A stretch of DNA of 64,000 nt, taken from contig OX465579.1 of NCBI GenBank assembly GCA_950022655.1, positions 177,639,263 through 177,703,262 of the forward strand, in the 5' to 3' direction. Numbering within the stretch: the stretch's first letter is position 1; every line of letters starts with the position of its first letter. This document shows, in pieces, positions 43,291 to 54,655 of the stretch. The translations under genes and the position numbers were made by a program. Origin of the DNA: Alentia gelatinosa (Eukaryota; Annelida; Polychaeta; Phyllodocida; Polynoidae). Under the pieces are notes generated by a model. The model was not told the origin of the DNA. It did no database searches and worked only from the letters and a program-made list of their open reading frames with translations.

Positions 43291-43595
43291 AAGTGAAACT
43301 CCTACTCAACGCCCATGGAGTATTATAGGAAAATACTCGATAGGAGATGATGTCACACATTCCAGCCGCTAGTCAGTGATAGGGGTGAGATAAAATCTGA
43401 ACTCCACTCAATCCTCTCCCTTAAAAAAAAATTAAAATTCTATAAGTTCTGCTATAAGGAGCAATCTATAGCTACTGAAAATATGCCAGTCATTTGGGTC
43501 TGCTTCATAATCATACTTGACTTTGCCTCGTGAGATTACTCCGCAAGCAAAACCTATGTCATATTCCCAGGGCTGTGGATGTTGATGCAGTTCTG
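43290..43595 (+). mobile_element. Composite element, left end lost
   Basis: CTCAACGCCCATGGAGTATT to AGGGGTGAGATAAAATC, then a hairpin around ACTTGACTTTGCCTCGTGAG as at 23395-23560, interrupted by an A-rich stretch. Confidence 0.65.
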
Positions 43596-43734
43596 TCTTA
43601 AAAAAAAAAAATTAAAAAAAATGTCTGCAACACTAGAATCTGTCCCCCACACCCCACCGGGAACGAGGAGACGTCCGAACCATAGCGAAATCTTTTTTAC
43701 CACACAGTTCTGTCTTATGCCCTGTTAGGAGTGT

Positions 43735-43830
43735 GTAATCAGTGTGTGTTTGTCTGTGTGTGTGTTTGTTTCTGTGTGTTTGTCTCTGTGTGTGTTTGTC
43801 TCTGTGTGTTTGTCTGTTTATACAGCCGGC
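43735..43830. repeat. TGTGTTTGTCTC-type microsatellite
   Basis: Irregular TGTGTTTGTCTCTG repeats. Confidence 0.9.
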
Positions 43831-44000
43831 ATGGTCAGTGTACAGTTACCTGTTTCTGTATGGACAGGTGAACGGAGACTTGCTTTCACACCAATCTGTG
43901 TACTGTTATGTCCTCAGGCCATTATCCCTGTATAGTTGTCATTGTGGTAGTGTTTACCGTTCGGTAAAAGCCTTGTCTTCCACGCACATTATCCCTGTAT

Positions 44001-44845
44001 AGGCCCGTTTCCATTGGCTGACGAAAACGGTATAGATTTTATGGTGTAGGTGGTCTGCTAGGGTGGACAGCAATTACCAATCTGTTCACTTTCTTGGTCG
44101 CCTCGCCTCCTTGTGGTGCAGACCGGATTTGCTTGCACGCAAGCATAACTAAAGCGACCAGTGGTAAAGAGCACTGGGCTTGTAATATCAAGGTTGTCAG
44201 ACTTTGTTGATTCAGGTCCCACTGCAGCCACTTTTCTTCTTCACCCACAGCAGTGGTAGATTTACTGCTATATCAAAGGCCAGTCCTTCTCATACAATGT
44301 CTATGTTGTGTGGTGTACAGCCACCATTCTCCTTCACCCCCAGCAGTGGTAGATTTACTGCCATATCCAAGGCCAATCCCTCTCTTACCATGTGTATGTG
44401 GGTGTGGGAAGTAAAAGAACTCTCACCTCGGTAAATGTGTAGGGGTGAGGTTTCTTCCTAAATTCATTTCATAGATGCGATCACCACCCTTGTGGTGTAA
44501 AGGAATATTGAGAAAGTCTGGTGAGAACCTGCAATGGTTAACTGGACTTTAAATCAAACCTACAAACCTTATGGTTTAGGTAAAATCACAAGAAAACAGA
44601 CAGTTGTTTTTATGAAAGGTTGTTGTTATATTGACCAAGGAGGCAATAAGAAGATGGTAATATCAACAGATCATGTATAGTTTTTATTTGGTCCACCTAA
44701 AACCCCATTTCTATTTTGCATCAGCAGTGTTAAAGTTGCGTCGGTGGTTTCTTACTTTAAATCGGTTATGGCCAATGTAAATGGGCTTTTAGGAGAACTC
44801 AAAATATCTACACTGTTTTCGTCGGCCAATGGAAGCGGGCCTTAT
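44001..44845. mobile_element. GGCCAATGGAAA-family element split by a SINE
   Basis: The left end AGGCCCGTTTCCATTGGCTG and right end GTCGGCCAATGGAAGCGGGC with matching inner text (GACGAAAACGG / CTGTTTTCGTC) enclose about 330 bp of own sequence plus the SINE at 44051-44568. Confidence 0.75.
44051..44568 (+). mobile_element. 93-bp-unit SINE, full length, two units, 12-bp TSD
   Basis: Flanked by TTATGGTGTAGG (44039-44050) and TTATGGTTTAGG (44569-44580). The element therefore begins TGGTCTGCTAGGGTGGACAG, about 110 bases before the tRNA-like head (GTAAAGAGCACTGGGCTTG), and ends in AAATCAAACCTACAAACC. GGTCTGC at the start and GCAGACC at 44118-44124 can pair. Confidence 0.88.
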
Positions 44846-45149
44846 AGCAAGCTTCTATCTGTGGTATCACCAACCAACTGTTGTGCATTCCTTTGATGTT
44901 ATTAGCGAATCCTGTGGTATTATATGGAGACAGGCTTAGTGTAACTATATGTCAAAAATACATGGTAAACTTGTCCTTGGGATAACCTTGTTGACAATTT
45001 TGCCAAATGACAGCATTTTATTTTCTCTTGATATCGATTGGAAGGCTGTACCTTGTACGTCACAGTGTGAGGTACAGCGATACCAGGAACGTCCCATTTT
45101 TCTATGAAAATTCTTTTTCTACATTTTGAGTTTATTAGATTATTGTTCT
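44846..45149. other. Intron 2, nothing recognised
   Basis: AT-rich; no feature. Confidence 0.3.
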
Positions 45150-46205
45150 TACCACCTTAGATTTTTCCATGGAAATCCAATTTTCAATTTCTAAGAAGCT
45201 TTCTCCTTTTGTAAAACAAAGACAATATAAACTGAGCCTCATTCACGACAGTAAAACAGTGGTTAAAATCTCACCACACACCCGCAGCCCTATTCTATGG
45301 CCAACTCTGATGTGTTTTCCATGTTTTGAGGCAGTAAATTCCACTGGAAATACATCCCAAATGTGTTTTTTCCTGACCCCAACTGACATCTGCGTTAGAC
45401 AATGAAAAATATTTTCATTTTTTAACTGACCCCAACTGACATTTGTGTTAGACAGTAATTCCACATGAAATATATTTTTACTTTTTTCCTGACCCTAACT
45501 GAAATCTTCATTAGGCAGTAAATTCCACAAGAAAAATATTTCCACTTTTTTCTGACCTCAACTGACATCTGCGTGAGGCAGTAAATTCCACATGAAAAAT
45601 ATTTCCACTTTTTTCCTGACCCCAACGGACATTGATGTTAGACAATAAATTCAACAAGAAAAATATTTCCGCTTTTTCCTGACCCTAACTGAAATCTTCA
45701 TTAGGCAGTAAATTCCACAAGAAAAATATTTCCACTTTTTTCTTGACCCCAACTGACATCGGAGTTAGACAATTAAGTCCACATGAAAAATATTTCCACT
45801 TTTTTCCTGACCCCAACTGACATATATGTGTGGCAGTTATTTCCACAAGAAAAATATTCCCGCTTTTTCCTGACCCTAACTGAAATCTTCATGAGGTAGT
45901 TGATTCCACATGAAAATGTTTCTCCTTTTTTCTTGACCCCAACTAACAGCAGTGTTTGACAGTAAATTCCACAAGAAAAATATTCCCGCTTTTTTTCCTG
46001 ACCCCAACGGACATCGATGTTAGACAATAAATTCCACAAGAAAAACATTTCCACTTTTTTCCTGACCCCAACTGACATATATGTGAGGCAGTTAATTCCA
46101 CAAGAAAAATATTTCCACTTTTTTCCTGACCCCAACTGACATCTGTGTGAGGCAGTAAATTCCACATGAAAACTATTTTAACTTTTTACCTGACCCCAAC
46201 TGACT
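45150..46205. repeat. CAGGGATG-element piece with ~64-bp repeat array next to exon 3
   Basis: Positions 45150-45370 carry the element's middle (CATTCACGACAGTAAAACAG, GCCAACTCTGATGTGTTTTC). From 45371 its 3' part is repeated about 13 times: TTTCCTGACCCCAACTGACA then GTTAGACAGTAAATTCCACA and AGAAAAATATTTCCAC. The last unit (to 46205) ends 21 bases before IRP1 exon 3. Minus-strand ORFs are artefacts. Confidence 0.9.
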
Positions 46206-46226
46206 TCTGTGCATTACTGATTACAG

Positions 46227-46395
46227 ACAAACTGCCGTACAGTATTCGCGTGCTGCTGGAGTCGGCCGTACGGAACTGTGACGAGTTCCAGGTCAGGTCG
46301 CAGGACGTGGAGAACATCTTAAACTGGACGGAGAACCAGTCGAAGAATGTGGAGATCCCCTTCAAACCGGCACGCGTGCTGCTTCAGGACTTCAC
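46227..46395 (+). CDS. ACO1: IRP1 coding exon 3
   Basis: The acceptor is ACTGATTACAG and the donor AC|GTAAGT. It encodes [20 protein letters not shown] and on to [14 protein letters not shown], a highly conserved part of the aconitase/IRP fold. Q91 (LLQDFTG) corresponds to an active-site glutamine. It leaves in phase 2 with AC of a Thr codon. The pyrimidine tract is short; the branch point is probably the CTGAC at 46200-46204 inside the flanking repeat. Confidence 0.97.
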
Positions 46396-46439
46396 GTAAG
46401 TCGTCTCAACTCTGCCCGAGAGTTTATTTACTGGCAATA

Positions 46440-46508
46440 TTTTGTATGTTATTATTATTGTTATTATTATTAGTAATAGTATTAGTATTACTAGTATTAT
46501 TAGTATCA
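46440..46508. repeat. ATT/AGT trinucleotide run
   Basis: Imperfect TTATTATTATTAGTAATAG-like microsatellite in intron 3. Confidence 0.85.
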
Positions 46509-46568
46509 TGTATAGTTATGTATAAAGCAGTATGTTGTTGTCTAGCTCACTTAAAAAGATTTTTTAAC

Positions 46569-47455
46569 CAGGCATGGCAGTTTTCCACTTTTCGAAGGAA
46601 ATTCTTGTTTTCAGTTTTTCAAGTTTTGAAATAATTTTTTCTTGTATAAAACTAAGATTTTATCCTACCCCTAATAAAAAACGCCATAGGCTTAACATGG
46701 GATTTGTTTATGTCACGGGTAGTCACATAAAGTGTTGTTTATACCACTACTTTCTGATACTGAAAAAATATGGAAACGGGGTAGGATAAAATCTAGACGC
46801 CACTCGTTTGAGATTGATTTTATTTATGCCACTCATTTTGTTGGCTCCGTAATGTCACTCGTCTTCGACTCGGGAAATTATGGAGCCAACAAAATGCGTG
46901 GCATAAATAAACTCAGACTCAAACTCGTGACGTCTCTTGATATTATGAATTGAGCCTTATTCATGCCAATAGAACAGTGGTTATAACCTTCAGACACACC
47001 ATCAGTCTTGTTCATGGCCAACACGCATTGGGATTTTATGTTTTCTCAGGGATGTCAGTTTTCCTTGTTTCCGAGGAAATCCGTGTTTTCATTTTGGAAT
47101 GTGAAATCCCTTTCCTTGGGTAAAATGAAAGTATAACAGCACAGAGTAGAGAGATTCAACCTCTATATTACTCATATCAGTAACAAGCCTCAATTCCCAA
47201 CTCTACCTACCCACAGACTCTTCTTAGAAGCATATGTTTAGTGAAACTAACGTTACTTGTATCTAATACATCTCCGGTGTTTTGGTGTATATATCTCGGT
47301 TTTGAACCTTGAATGGTCATGGGAAATACTTCCTTGTTTTTTTCTGACCCCAACTGACATCCCTGTTTTCTTAGTCTCTCTGATGCAGTAAATTTCACAT
47401 GAAAAACAAATCCATATTTTTCCCTGACCCCAACTGACATCCATCATTTCTATGT
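46569..47455. mobile_element. CAGGGATG element(s), first split by a composite element
   Basis: It starts CAGGCATGGCAGTTTTCCAC, breaks at about 46651, and resumes at about 46946 (GAGCCTTATTCATGCCAATA). A second start (CAGGGATGTCAGTTTTCC) lies at about 47047, and a 3' end with TTCTGACCCCAACTGACATC is repeated twice near 47345-47445. Confidence 0.65.
46655..46945 (+). mobile_element. Composite palindromic element, inverse of 2586-2880
   Basis: Module A TTTATCCTACCCCTAAT to GGGGTAGGATAAAATC. The hairpin CATTTTGTTGGCTCCGTAAT / TTATGGAGCCAACAAAATG surrounds CACTCGTCTTCGACTCGG. Confidence 0.85.
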
Positions 47456-47589
47456 TAAATAAAGAAATAGATTAAAAAATAAATTGATATCTAACCTTTA
47501 TTCTAAAGACCTGTGGTTTCTTTTCTAGACATGTCAACCACACTATCTGTACTTCTAGATGTTATTTTGTCACCTCATAAAGCATTGTA

Positions 47590-47880
47590 GAAGAAACCTA
47601 CTAAAGTTTAGGGTCGGAGCTCTTATCCCATCCAGTTTAAATCGCATAGTAATTCACAAGGCGAAGCCGCATGAATTACGTAGCGATTCAATGTGAGATC
47701 GAGCTATGACTGTAAACTTATATAGGTTTCTGAATTTATCTCACCCTTCACCTTGACTAATGGGCTAACCTTTGTGACATAATCCCCCATTGATTATCTT
47801 TTCTGAGGATTCGGTGGACGTTGGATATAAGTTCCCAATGTTAAGTTTATGGGGGAAAAATACCAGGGGTGAGATAATGA
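47590..47880 (-). mobile_element. Composite palindromic element
   Basis: The hairpin AAATCGCATAGTAATTCAC / GAATTACGTAGCGATT surrounds AAGGCGAAGCCGC. Outer arms are AAACCTACTAAAGTTTAGGG / TAAACTTATATAGGTTT. Module A follows, TTTATCTCACCCTTC to AGGGGTGAGATAAT. Confidence 0.85.
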
Positions 47881-47965
47881 TCCCATTAAGAGAAGTATAA
47901 ATATAATTTTTACCCTACTACTGAGGAGGACTGGACATGAATCTCTGTAGACAATTGCAGAAAGT

Positions 47966-48607
47966 CAGGGATGCCAGTTTGTAGGATTTTGCCTTCATGT
48001 AGGATTTGTATTTTAGTCTCAAAGAGATGAAAATTTCAAGAAATGGTATGTTTTGAGAATATTGTAGACTCCAGGTTCCCTAAAATCTAAATCGTAGATA
48101 GACTTGTTCTGTAATCTTTCAAAATTCAGCTACCCCCAGCACACTCAGTTAGAGGCCCTATGGATCCCAGTGCTCAAACCTACAGCTGTAAGATGGTAGG
48201 ATTCCTGTGGGAAATGCTCCTGGATAAGGGCAAACTTGAATACTGACATCTGATTGGCTTAACATATGTCACGTGGGAATAGACTTATTCAAGCCTTACC
48301 AAGTCTAAAGGAAAATATCAGAGGAATGCCTATTGAACATGTAAAGATATTCTGCAGAATATAGAACTGATAGTGTGTGGTAATCTTTCTTAAATGATTT
48401 TAATTTAAGAGTACCCCATTTAGTGCAGAACTACACATATACCCAATCTCATAGCAGATATCTAGATATCCAATACTGCCAGTCCCTGCCCAAGGATCTG
48501 TAGGAGAGTGATGGGGATTCCCCATACACCATGTGCGTTTTAGGTGATACATAGACTGGCCTCAGTCCCCATGTAGGATTTTTTCCCGACCCCAACTGGC
48601 ATCCCTG
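47966..48607. mobile_element. CAGGGATG MITE with 7-bp target duplication
   Basis: CAGGGATGCCAGTTTG to CCAACTGGCATCCCTG, flanked by AGAAAGT on both sides (47959-47965, 48608-48614). The interior holds TGTAGGATTT motifs and no transposase. Confidence 0.8.
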
Positions 48608-48614
48608 AGAAAGT

Positions 48615-49660
48615 TAATAGTTCACTTCACATGGAAATGCAGTCTGATAACTTAATTACAATTATTGGACGTTAAATCAATAAAACCAAACAAATTACAG
48701 GCTAAAATATGACATTACAACATTGACTTATAAAATGAATTAATAAACAAAGAACATAAACTTTATGCAGTGAACAGAGATGACTTGAGATCTTGATTAC
48801 AAATGTAAGAAGTAGGTGTGACCAATTCACCAAAAATATCAGCATTTTGTGATGATAACCTTTTATTTGAAAATAGCAAAAACTCGACATGTGGCCATAC
48901 TGTGTGAGTTGGTGATTTTAATATTTCTGTGGCTTGTTGGCAGAGGTTTGCATCCACAGGTTGGAGCTTCCACAGCTTTCCTCCTTTATAATCTCTTTTT
49001 TTTTAATTTATTGGATCTCCTCAGATTGGACCGAGCCCCAGGGTATCCAACACAACTTGTATTTAATCCACAAGAAACAAATAGTTCACCATCATCTTCA
49101 CTTGTCTCCTGCGCTTAATATTAAAAACAACATCTTGATAGATATTTATAATAATATGATAGATATATTACACTAACACACAGAATGTCAATACTAATTC
49201 ATATTAGTGAACATTATTTAAGGATACTAGATTTATATGATTGAGCATTATTCTAGGATAATCTATATTTCTGGCATATTTAGGACATTTCTATGCTATT
49301 AAACTAATTTGTGTCTCCGGCATGTTTAGGACATTTTTTATTTTTTTTTAAACCAATTTTGCATTATCAGACAGTTCCCAGCACATTTTCTTCATATGAA
49401 CATGCAAAACCTAGACTCATTTGTCGATCCTGACTTGAAACTATCTGTCCATAGGCAAACTTTGTAGATTTATTAATTCCGATTTTTTAGAACTAGCAAT
49501 GTGCTAGCTTCTAATAAAATAATCTATTAAATACCAATATATATATGCTCATGTATTTCGAAGGCCATCGACAGTCAGCATGTTCTTAAATCCCACTTGA
49601 TCTTCGGATCGGCATTCAAGTCGAGACTGTGTTCGCCATTTTGAATAGAGCTCTCCAACG
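48615..49660. other. Intron 3, AT-rich
   Basis: The SINE-type tail ATTATTGGACGTTAAATCAA lies at about 48660. The rest is unrecognised. Confidence 0.35.
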
Positions 49661-49933
49661 ATGGAGGTTATAAATGCAGTAGTGCTGGTACCTGGTATAT
49701 CTCATTCAGAGGCTATACTACACATGGTTTCTTTTATAATGATGCAAAGTTTGTTTATGGTATTTTGTCCGACTCTAAAGGGTGTGCTCCACCGAACTGA
49801 TGGTATGGCCACAAAAGTAGCCACACCACTGCCATACCTTCACCGTCTTAACGCGAGTATAGACATTAGTCTGGTGGAGCAGGTCATATGCTCAATGCCG
49901 GCAGCCACACAATGGCGGAACGATAAAACCTAA
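49661..49933 (+). CDS. Uncertain 90-codon ORF in IRP1 intron 3
   Basis: A plus-strand open frame starts MEVINAVVLVPGISHSEAIL in a stretch with a more even base composition than the flanks. No family, motif or splice context is recognised. It may be a remnant of a retroposed or transposon gene, or chance. Confidence 0.15.
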   Translation: MEVINAVVLVPGISHSEAILHMVSFIMMQSLFMVFCPTLKGVLHRTDGMATKVATPLPYLHRLNASIDISLVEQVICSMPAATQWRNDKT

Positions 49934-50663
49934 TGAATTAGCTTTCGTCAGGTGCCTGCGAACTTTCCTGCATGGCAGCCATTCGACGTTGGCCGTGAAA
50001 CAGGCCGGTAGTTTGTATACGCTATATACGTGTTTGGCAGACGGTGACAGATTCACTGTAAGCCCGGTGGAAGAGGCCCTTAAGAGAGCTTTATTAATTA
50101 TGCGAAACACAATTTACCACGTCTGACTACAGCGCACTTTTGTCCTGGTCATCAGAGATATTAAAAAAATTAAATTACTTTGCAAATGTAAAGTTTTTCA
50201 CTAAAAATCAAATACTACCAGTAGCTATGTGTGCAATCTCTACATCTATTTATTTTAAATTTTCCTGAGCGTTGTTAGCATGAAGCATTTATACCAACTC
50301 TCTATTTTAAAATATTTTACACATGCACAGAGCTGTTATCTCATATTTCTTTACATTTTCTTTGAGTTTTAAATTTATCGATTGAATGAGCTTTGCAATC
50401 ACACCGTTATAAAGATATGTTGTTCAGTAATATACACTTATGTGGTTATGATCAAACCGTCAATATTGTACATTTGCCTGCCTCCGTTTTTAATTTTTCA
50501 ATTCAATATCCATTCTGGAAGTAAATGTTTGGCACAGTGAATTCAGGATTGTACATTTGCCTGCCTGCCTTTTTCAGTTTTTAATTCAGTTTTTTTCGGC
50601 ATCACCAACTGAGAAACAGACTTGATCCACATTCAATTACGTTCAACTTTGTCAAGTAGACAT
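49934..50663. other. Intron 3, one short duplication
   Basis: ATTGTACATTTGCCTGCCT occurs at about 50466 and 50552 with related following text. Confidence 0.4.
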
Positions 50664-51032
50664 AACCCGCCGTTTACACTAGACGATTATGGGCGGCGAT
50701 TCTTGAACTTTCAGCCTTAAAAGTCTAGAAATTGTCCAATATAAACGCCAAGAGCGTGGCGACTGCAGATCGTCTGATTACTTCTGATTACGCAATAGAA
50801 CACCACTTAACAACTATGGGACACGCTCTAATACCGGCAACTATTTCAAGCCGTCTTGAATAAGTCGTCTACACGGATGGCGATTCTGTGAAAAATCATA
50901 GTCGTTAGTGTGAACGCTGGGGTAAATTCTGACGTCGACGACTTTTGCGGTGGACATTCCCACAGCCTGGCAACTATTGGCTGACAATGTACAGTCGCCA
51001 CATATTTAGTCGTCTAGTGTAAATGCCGGGTT
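50664..51032. mobile_element. 369-bp MITE, ends AACCCGCCGTTTACACTAGA
   Basis: The right end TCTAGTGTAAATGCCGGGTT is the near complement of the left. The inner part has several GTCGTCTA, GGCGAC and ACTATGG motifs in both orientations. No clear target duplication and no ORF. Confidence 0.7.
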
Positions 51033-52025
51033 CGAGAAACTGTTCTCACATTTTCAGAAATCTCTGACGTTTTCATTTTTTACAAAAGTTTTAATTCACA
51101 TGGCCTCCCATGGATAGTTCACTGAAGCCACACCTATGTACATGTATATATATATTTTTTTCTTAATATGTCACTTACCTGTTCACGAGAATGGGTAAAC
51201 TCTGTTCGTTCTGGCCTGTAACACCACAAGCCATTCACCCACAGTTAATACTCCATTTGTATAAACTGTATAGAACCTGCAACTTTACAGGTCACAACAA
51301 TAAACATCACTACCCTATTTCACCCTGAAGTGCAAGTCATGTTTATTACCTGTTGAAACATCAATTGACAGGGCCACTTCAGATGGCTAAATTTAAATAA
51401 TGTCAACCAGACTTATTTAAATCCCCATCCATCAGTGCAGCCTGAGGATTCCCTTGGATGAAACCGCTGTAGTTGCCATGCACACGCCATGACAACCCAT
51501 GACACACCTGTTTTGTTACTCTACAAACTATCTGTCAACAACCTGACACTAAGCAAATCACTACGATCACACTACTGTCAACAATGTCGTAATCGAACGA
51601 ACAGACATGTGACGTCAGCCGATGACAACATCGAGCTCACTTGAGCGGTAGCTGCCACATAGAACACACCTAGCCTCGTCTTTAAACTATAAACATGTAT
51701 ATAGGCAAAATTTACTTTAGTAATTTTCTTCCAGCTGTTCTACCAATTGCACATTGAAGACTATTTTTGGGATGCGTGGTTGCGTTAGTGATACTCTGCC
51801 ACTTCTCAACCACATCTATATTTGTTCCACCCATGGATAGTTCACTAAAGCCACATCTATATATATGTCCTGTAACTTATCCGAATGGTGTCTAGCATTG
51901 ATTTAATTGGATATTAGTTGACGGTACCTTTACCAGCACGGTGTTCCTAACATCTAATTGGGCCAGTATTAACCTGTGTCTGTCACTTACACTGGTGTCA
52001 ACCACCTGTGTGATACGATCAAGAA
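51033..52025. other. Intron 3, mostly single-copy
   Basis: A low-repeat stretch. A TGACGTCA-like CRE motif (GTGACGTCAG, about 51610) lies in it. CCATGGATAGTTCACTRAAG occurs twice (about 51110, 51830). No gene is seen. Confidence 0.4.
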
Positions 52026-52170
52026 ACGTCACAAAGTTTCATATGATTGTTTATGTGGTGTGAGTTGTCTTCGAGGAATGATTTCATGAAGCACAGCTGA
52101 GTTATATCTGTAGCAGAAGACAACAAACGACATATAAACAATTATAGGAAATGTAAACAATTATAGGAAA
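52026..52170. mobile_element. Composite-type hairpin alone
   Basis: GTTTCATATGATTGTTTATG is mirrored by CATATAAACAATTATAGGAA around TTTCATGAAGCACAGCTGAG; TTGTCTTCGAGG faces GTAGCAGAAGACAA. It is of the 12632 / 13738 type. Confidence 0.6.
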
Positions 52171-52858
52171 TTTAATCAAATTAATGTTGGCTTGAAATAT
52201 ACATGTCAAATCCCGCTAGGGGTGCTAACGTGCACGCATGCGCTGAAAAAAAACCACCCCCACCAACGAAAAAAAAAAATTGTAAAAAGAAAATTGGAAT
52301 AGGGTTTCGACAAGTCAGAACATGATTAGGGAAAAGTTAGTGAATTGTCGGGGAATTTGTCGGAGAAATGACCATACCTGACTATATAGAGATGTGTGTA
52401 GATCAAAGAATATAAAATATACCAGATGATTGGAATCTAAAGAACATTTCTATTATCACCATTACGTGGGCTACAGACTTTTCAAACAAGATTTTAGAAC
52501 AGTTGTAATTATGGTTTTCGATAGTCTAAATCTAAAATTGAAAAAAAATGTAATCGATGTAAGGCTGTTTCATGTAATATTTTCGTCTTATTTCTCTGGG
52601 AAAATGACATTTTTTATAGAAAAGTCTGGAATATGTTGAGGAATTTTGACCTCCCAAAGTCGTGGCAACACCGAAGAATCAAATATAATTAAATTTGATT
52701 AATTTACAATTCAGTGAGGTGCTATTATATACTTCCTTTCATTTAACACCTCTCCTATTTTCCTAATATCCAGTTTCCAGCTGATCCATTCATCCGTGTC
52801 CGTACGTATTCTCATTTCTAAGATGCTCCTGATGCCAAGTTTTGCACTGTGTTTGCAG
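52171..52858. other. Intron 3 end, nothing recognised
   Basis: AT-rich DNA leading to the exon 4 acceptor. Confidence 0.4.
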
Positions 52859-52996
52859 GGGCGTGCCGGCGGTAGTGGACTTTGCAGCCATGCGCGACGC
52901 GGTGAAGCGGTTAGGAGGCGACCCGGAGAAGATTAACCCCTGCTGCCCCGCCGACCTGGTCATCGACCACTCCGTGCAGGTGGACGTGGCGCGCAG
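52859..52996 (+). CDS. ACO1: IRP1 coding exon 4
   Basis: The acceptor is GTGTTTGCAG and the donor AG|GTAAAC. It encodes (T)[18 protein letters not shown] through [11 protein letters not shown] to [20 protein letters not shown] is nearly invariant in the family. D130 and H131 correspond to active-site residues. The exon is much more GC-rich than its introns. Enters completing a Thr codon (AC|G) and leaves in phase 2 with AG of a Ser codon. Confidence 0.97.
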
Positions 52997-53039
52997 GTAA
53001 ACGCCCCGACCAGAAGGGTTAAATCACCACCTCTTAGGC

Positions 53040-53400
53040 AGGGATGGGAATTTTTTTAATTAATTTTTTTTAATTAATTTTTTTTTTTTTTACAATTTTT
53101 TTTTTACAGGGATGGCAGTTTTGCCATTTCCGAGTAAAACCTGTTTTTTATTTTCTGTTTATATAAAATTATTATATTTTTGTGTAAAATTAAAAAAAAA
53201 ATTAGGCCTCATTCTCACCAATAAACAGTGGTTAAAATTCCACACACCCAAGCCACATTCCATGACCAATAAAAACTGTATTTTCAATGTTTTCCCTGTC
53301 TCTCTGGGGTAGTCAATTCCACATGGAAAATGTTTCCTAATTTTTTCATGACCGCAATTGACTTTTATTTATTTTTATTTTTTTCCTAGTTAGCAAAAAA
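53040..53400. mobile_element. T-rich run and CAGGGATG element copy
   Basis: ACAGGGATGGCAGTTTTGCC, TTTTGTGTAAAATT, CACCAATAAACAGTGG, TCTCTCTGGGGTAGTCAATT and CATGACCGCAATTGAC follow family order (about 53107-53365). A T-rich run precedes it. Confidence 0.65.
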
Positions 53401-53632
53401 GCATCTCTCAGTAACCCCTGAGTTTTTCTGTCTCTTAAGTAACCCTCTTTTTTTCTGTACTTATCCCGTTTGAAATGATGATTTCACTGTAGCTTTGATT
53501 TAGCCCCATTTTAGACCCTTTGATTTAAGTTTTAAGATATTGATTTGTAGTATTTACATTTTGTGTGTCAGACAGACTCTTTACACCCTCAGTACGCTCC
53601 TTACTTAAGTATATTATTTGGTTACACATAAG

Positions 53633-53827
53633 ATAACCCTGTGTAAGGGGACAACCTCCGTTCTCATCTAAAAGTGTTCTCTTAAGCGGGGTGGTCCCTT
53701 ATACGGGGTAAAATCAAACATCTGATAGAGGGAGCTATTCCGAGTAACGGCGAGCCCTTACACAGGGTGCCTCTTACATGGGGGATCCTTACACGGGAAG
53801 TCCCTTACTTGGGGTGATCCCTTACAG
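53633..53827. mobile_element. CAGTAAAACCCC-type MITE fragment
   Basis: GTGTAAGGGGACAACCTCCG, TCTTAAGCGGGGTGGTCCCT and later CTTACACAGGGTGCC-like steps resemble the subterminal repeats of 18437-19323 but are decayed. Confidence 0.55.
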
Positions 53828-54385
53828 GGTATATACTGCTGTATCAAAGGCCAGTCCTTCTTGTACCATGTCTACGTGGTGTGGTGTACAGCCACCTTTC
53901 TCCTTCATCCCCAGCAGTGGTAGACTTACTGCTATATCAAAGACCAGTCCTTCTCATGCCATTTGTATGTGGTGTGGCGTAAAGCCACTTTTCTCCTTCA
54001 CCCCCAGCAGTGGTAGATTTACTGCTATATCAAAGCTCAGTCCTTCCCATACCATGTCTATATGGTGTGGTGTACAGCCACCTTTCTCCTTCATCCCCAG
54101 CAGTGGTAGATTTACTGCTATATCAAAGCCCAGTCCTTCACATACTATGTCTATGTGGTGTGGTGTACAGCCACATTTTTCCTTCACCTCCAGCAGTGGT
54201 AGATTTACTGCTATATCAAAGGCCAGTCCTTCTCCTACCATGTCTATTAGGTGTGGTAAGTAAAATAACTCTCATGCTAAATGTGTAGTGGTAGGATTTC
54301 TGCCTGAATTTATCTCAAAGGTTTGACATAAAACCAGTGAGAAAACCCTTCAGAGAGTCACTATATACCCTCAGTCACAGGAGGG
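53828..54385 (+). mobile_element. 93-bp-unit SINE, about five units, no head
   Basis: Units step exactly 93 bases (for example at 53876, 53969 and 54062). Body and tail scraps follow. The open frames across it come from the 31-codon period. Confidence 0.88.
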
Positions 54386-54469
54386 TAAACACATCAACAA
54401 AACAAACCAAACATGAATCAATCGAACATCAATTCGGTGCCTGTGAATCAGACATCCATATTACATAGA

Positions 54470-54655
54470 TTCAATCTCACCGCTATGTTAAAAAAAAACT
54501 TTCTCCTTAGTAAATGTGTAGTTGTGAGATTTCTACCTAAATTCATCTCATAGATTGGATCACCACCCTTTTGGTGTAAAACCAGTGAGAGAAAGCTGAA
54601 CCTTGAGAAAGTATGGACATGTAATAGTTGATCAGACATTAAACAAACAAACAAC
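54470..54655 (+). mobile_element. 93-bp-unit SINE, 3' part
   Basis: TAAATGTGTAGTTGTGAGAT, CATAGATTGGATCACCACCC and TTGATCAGACATTAAACAAA. Confidence 0.75.

Noticed and set aside
45422..46165. Minus-strand ORF of 130 codons with repeated SVGVRKK
   Set aside because: Translation of the ~64-bp repeat array upstream of IRP1 exon 3.
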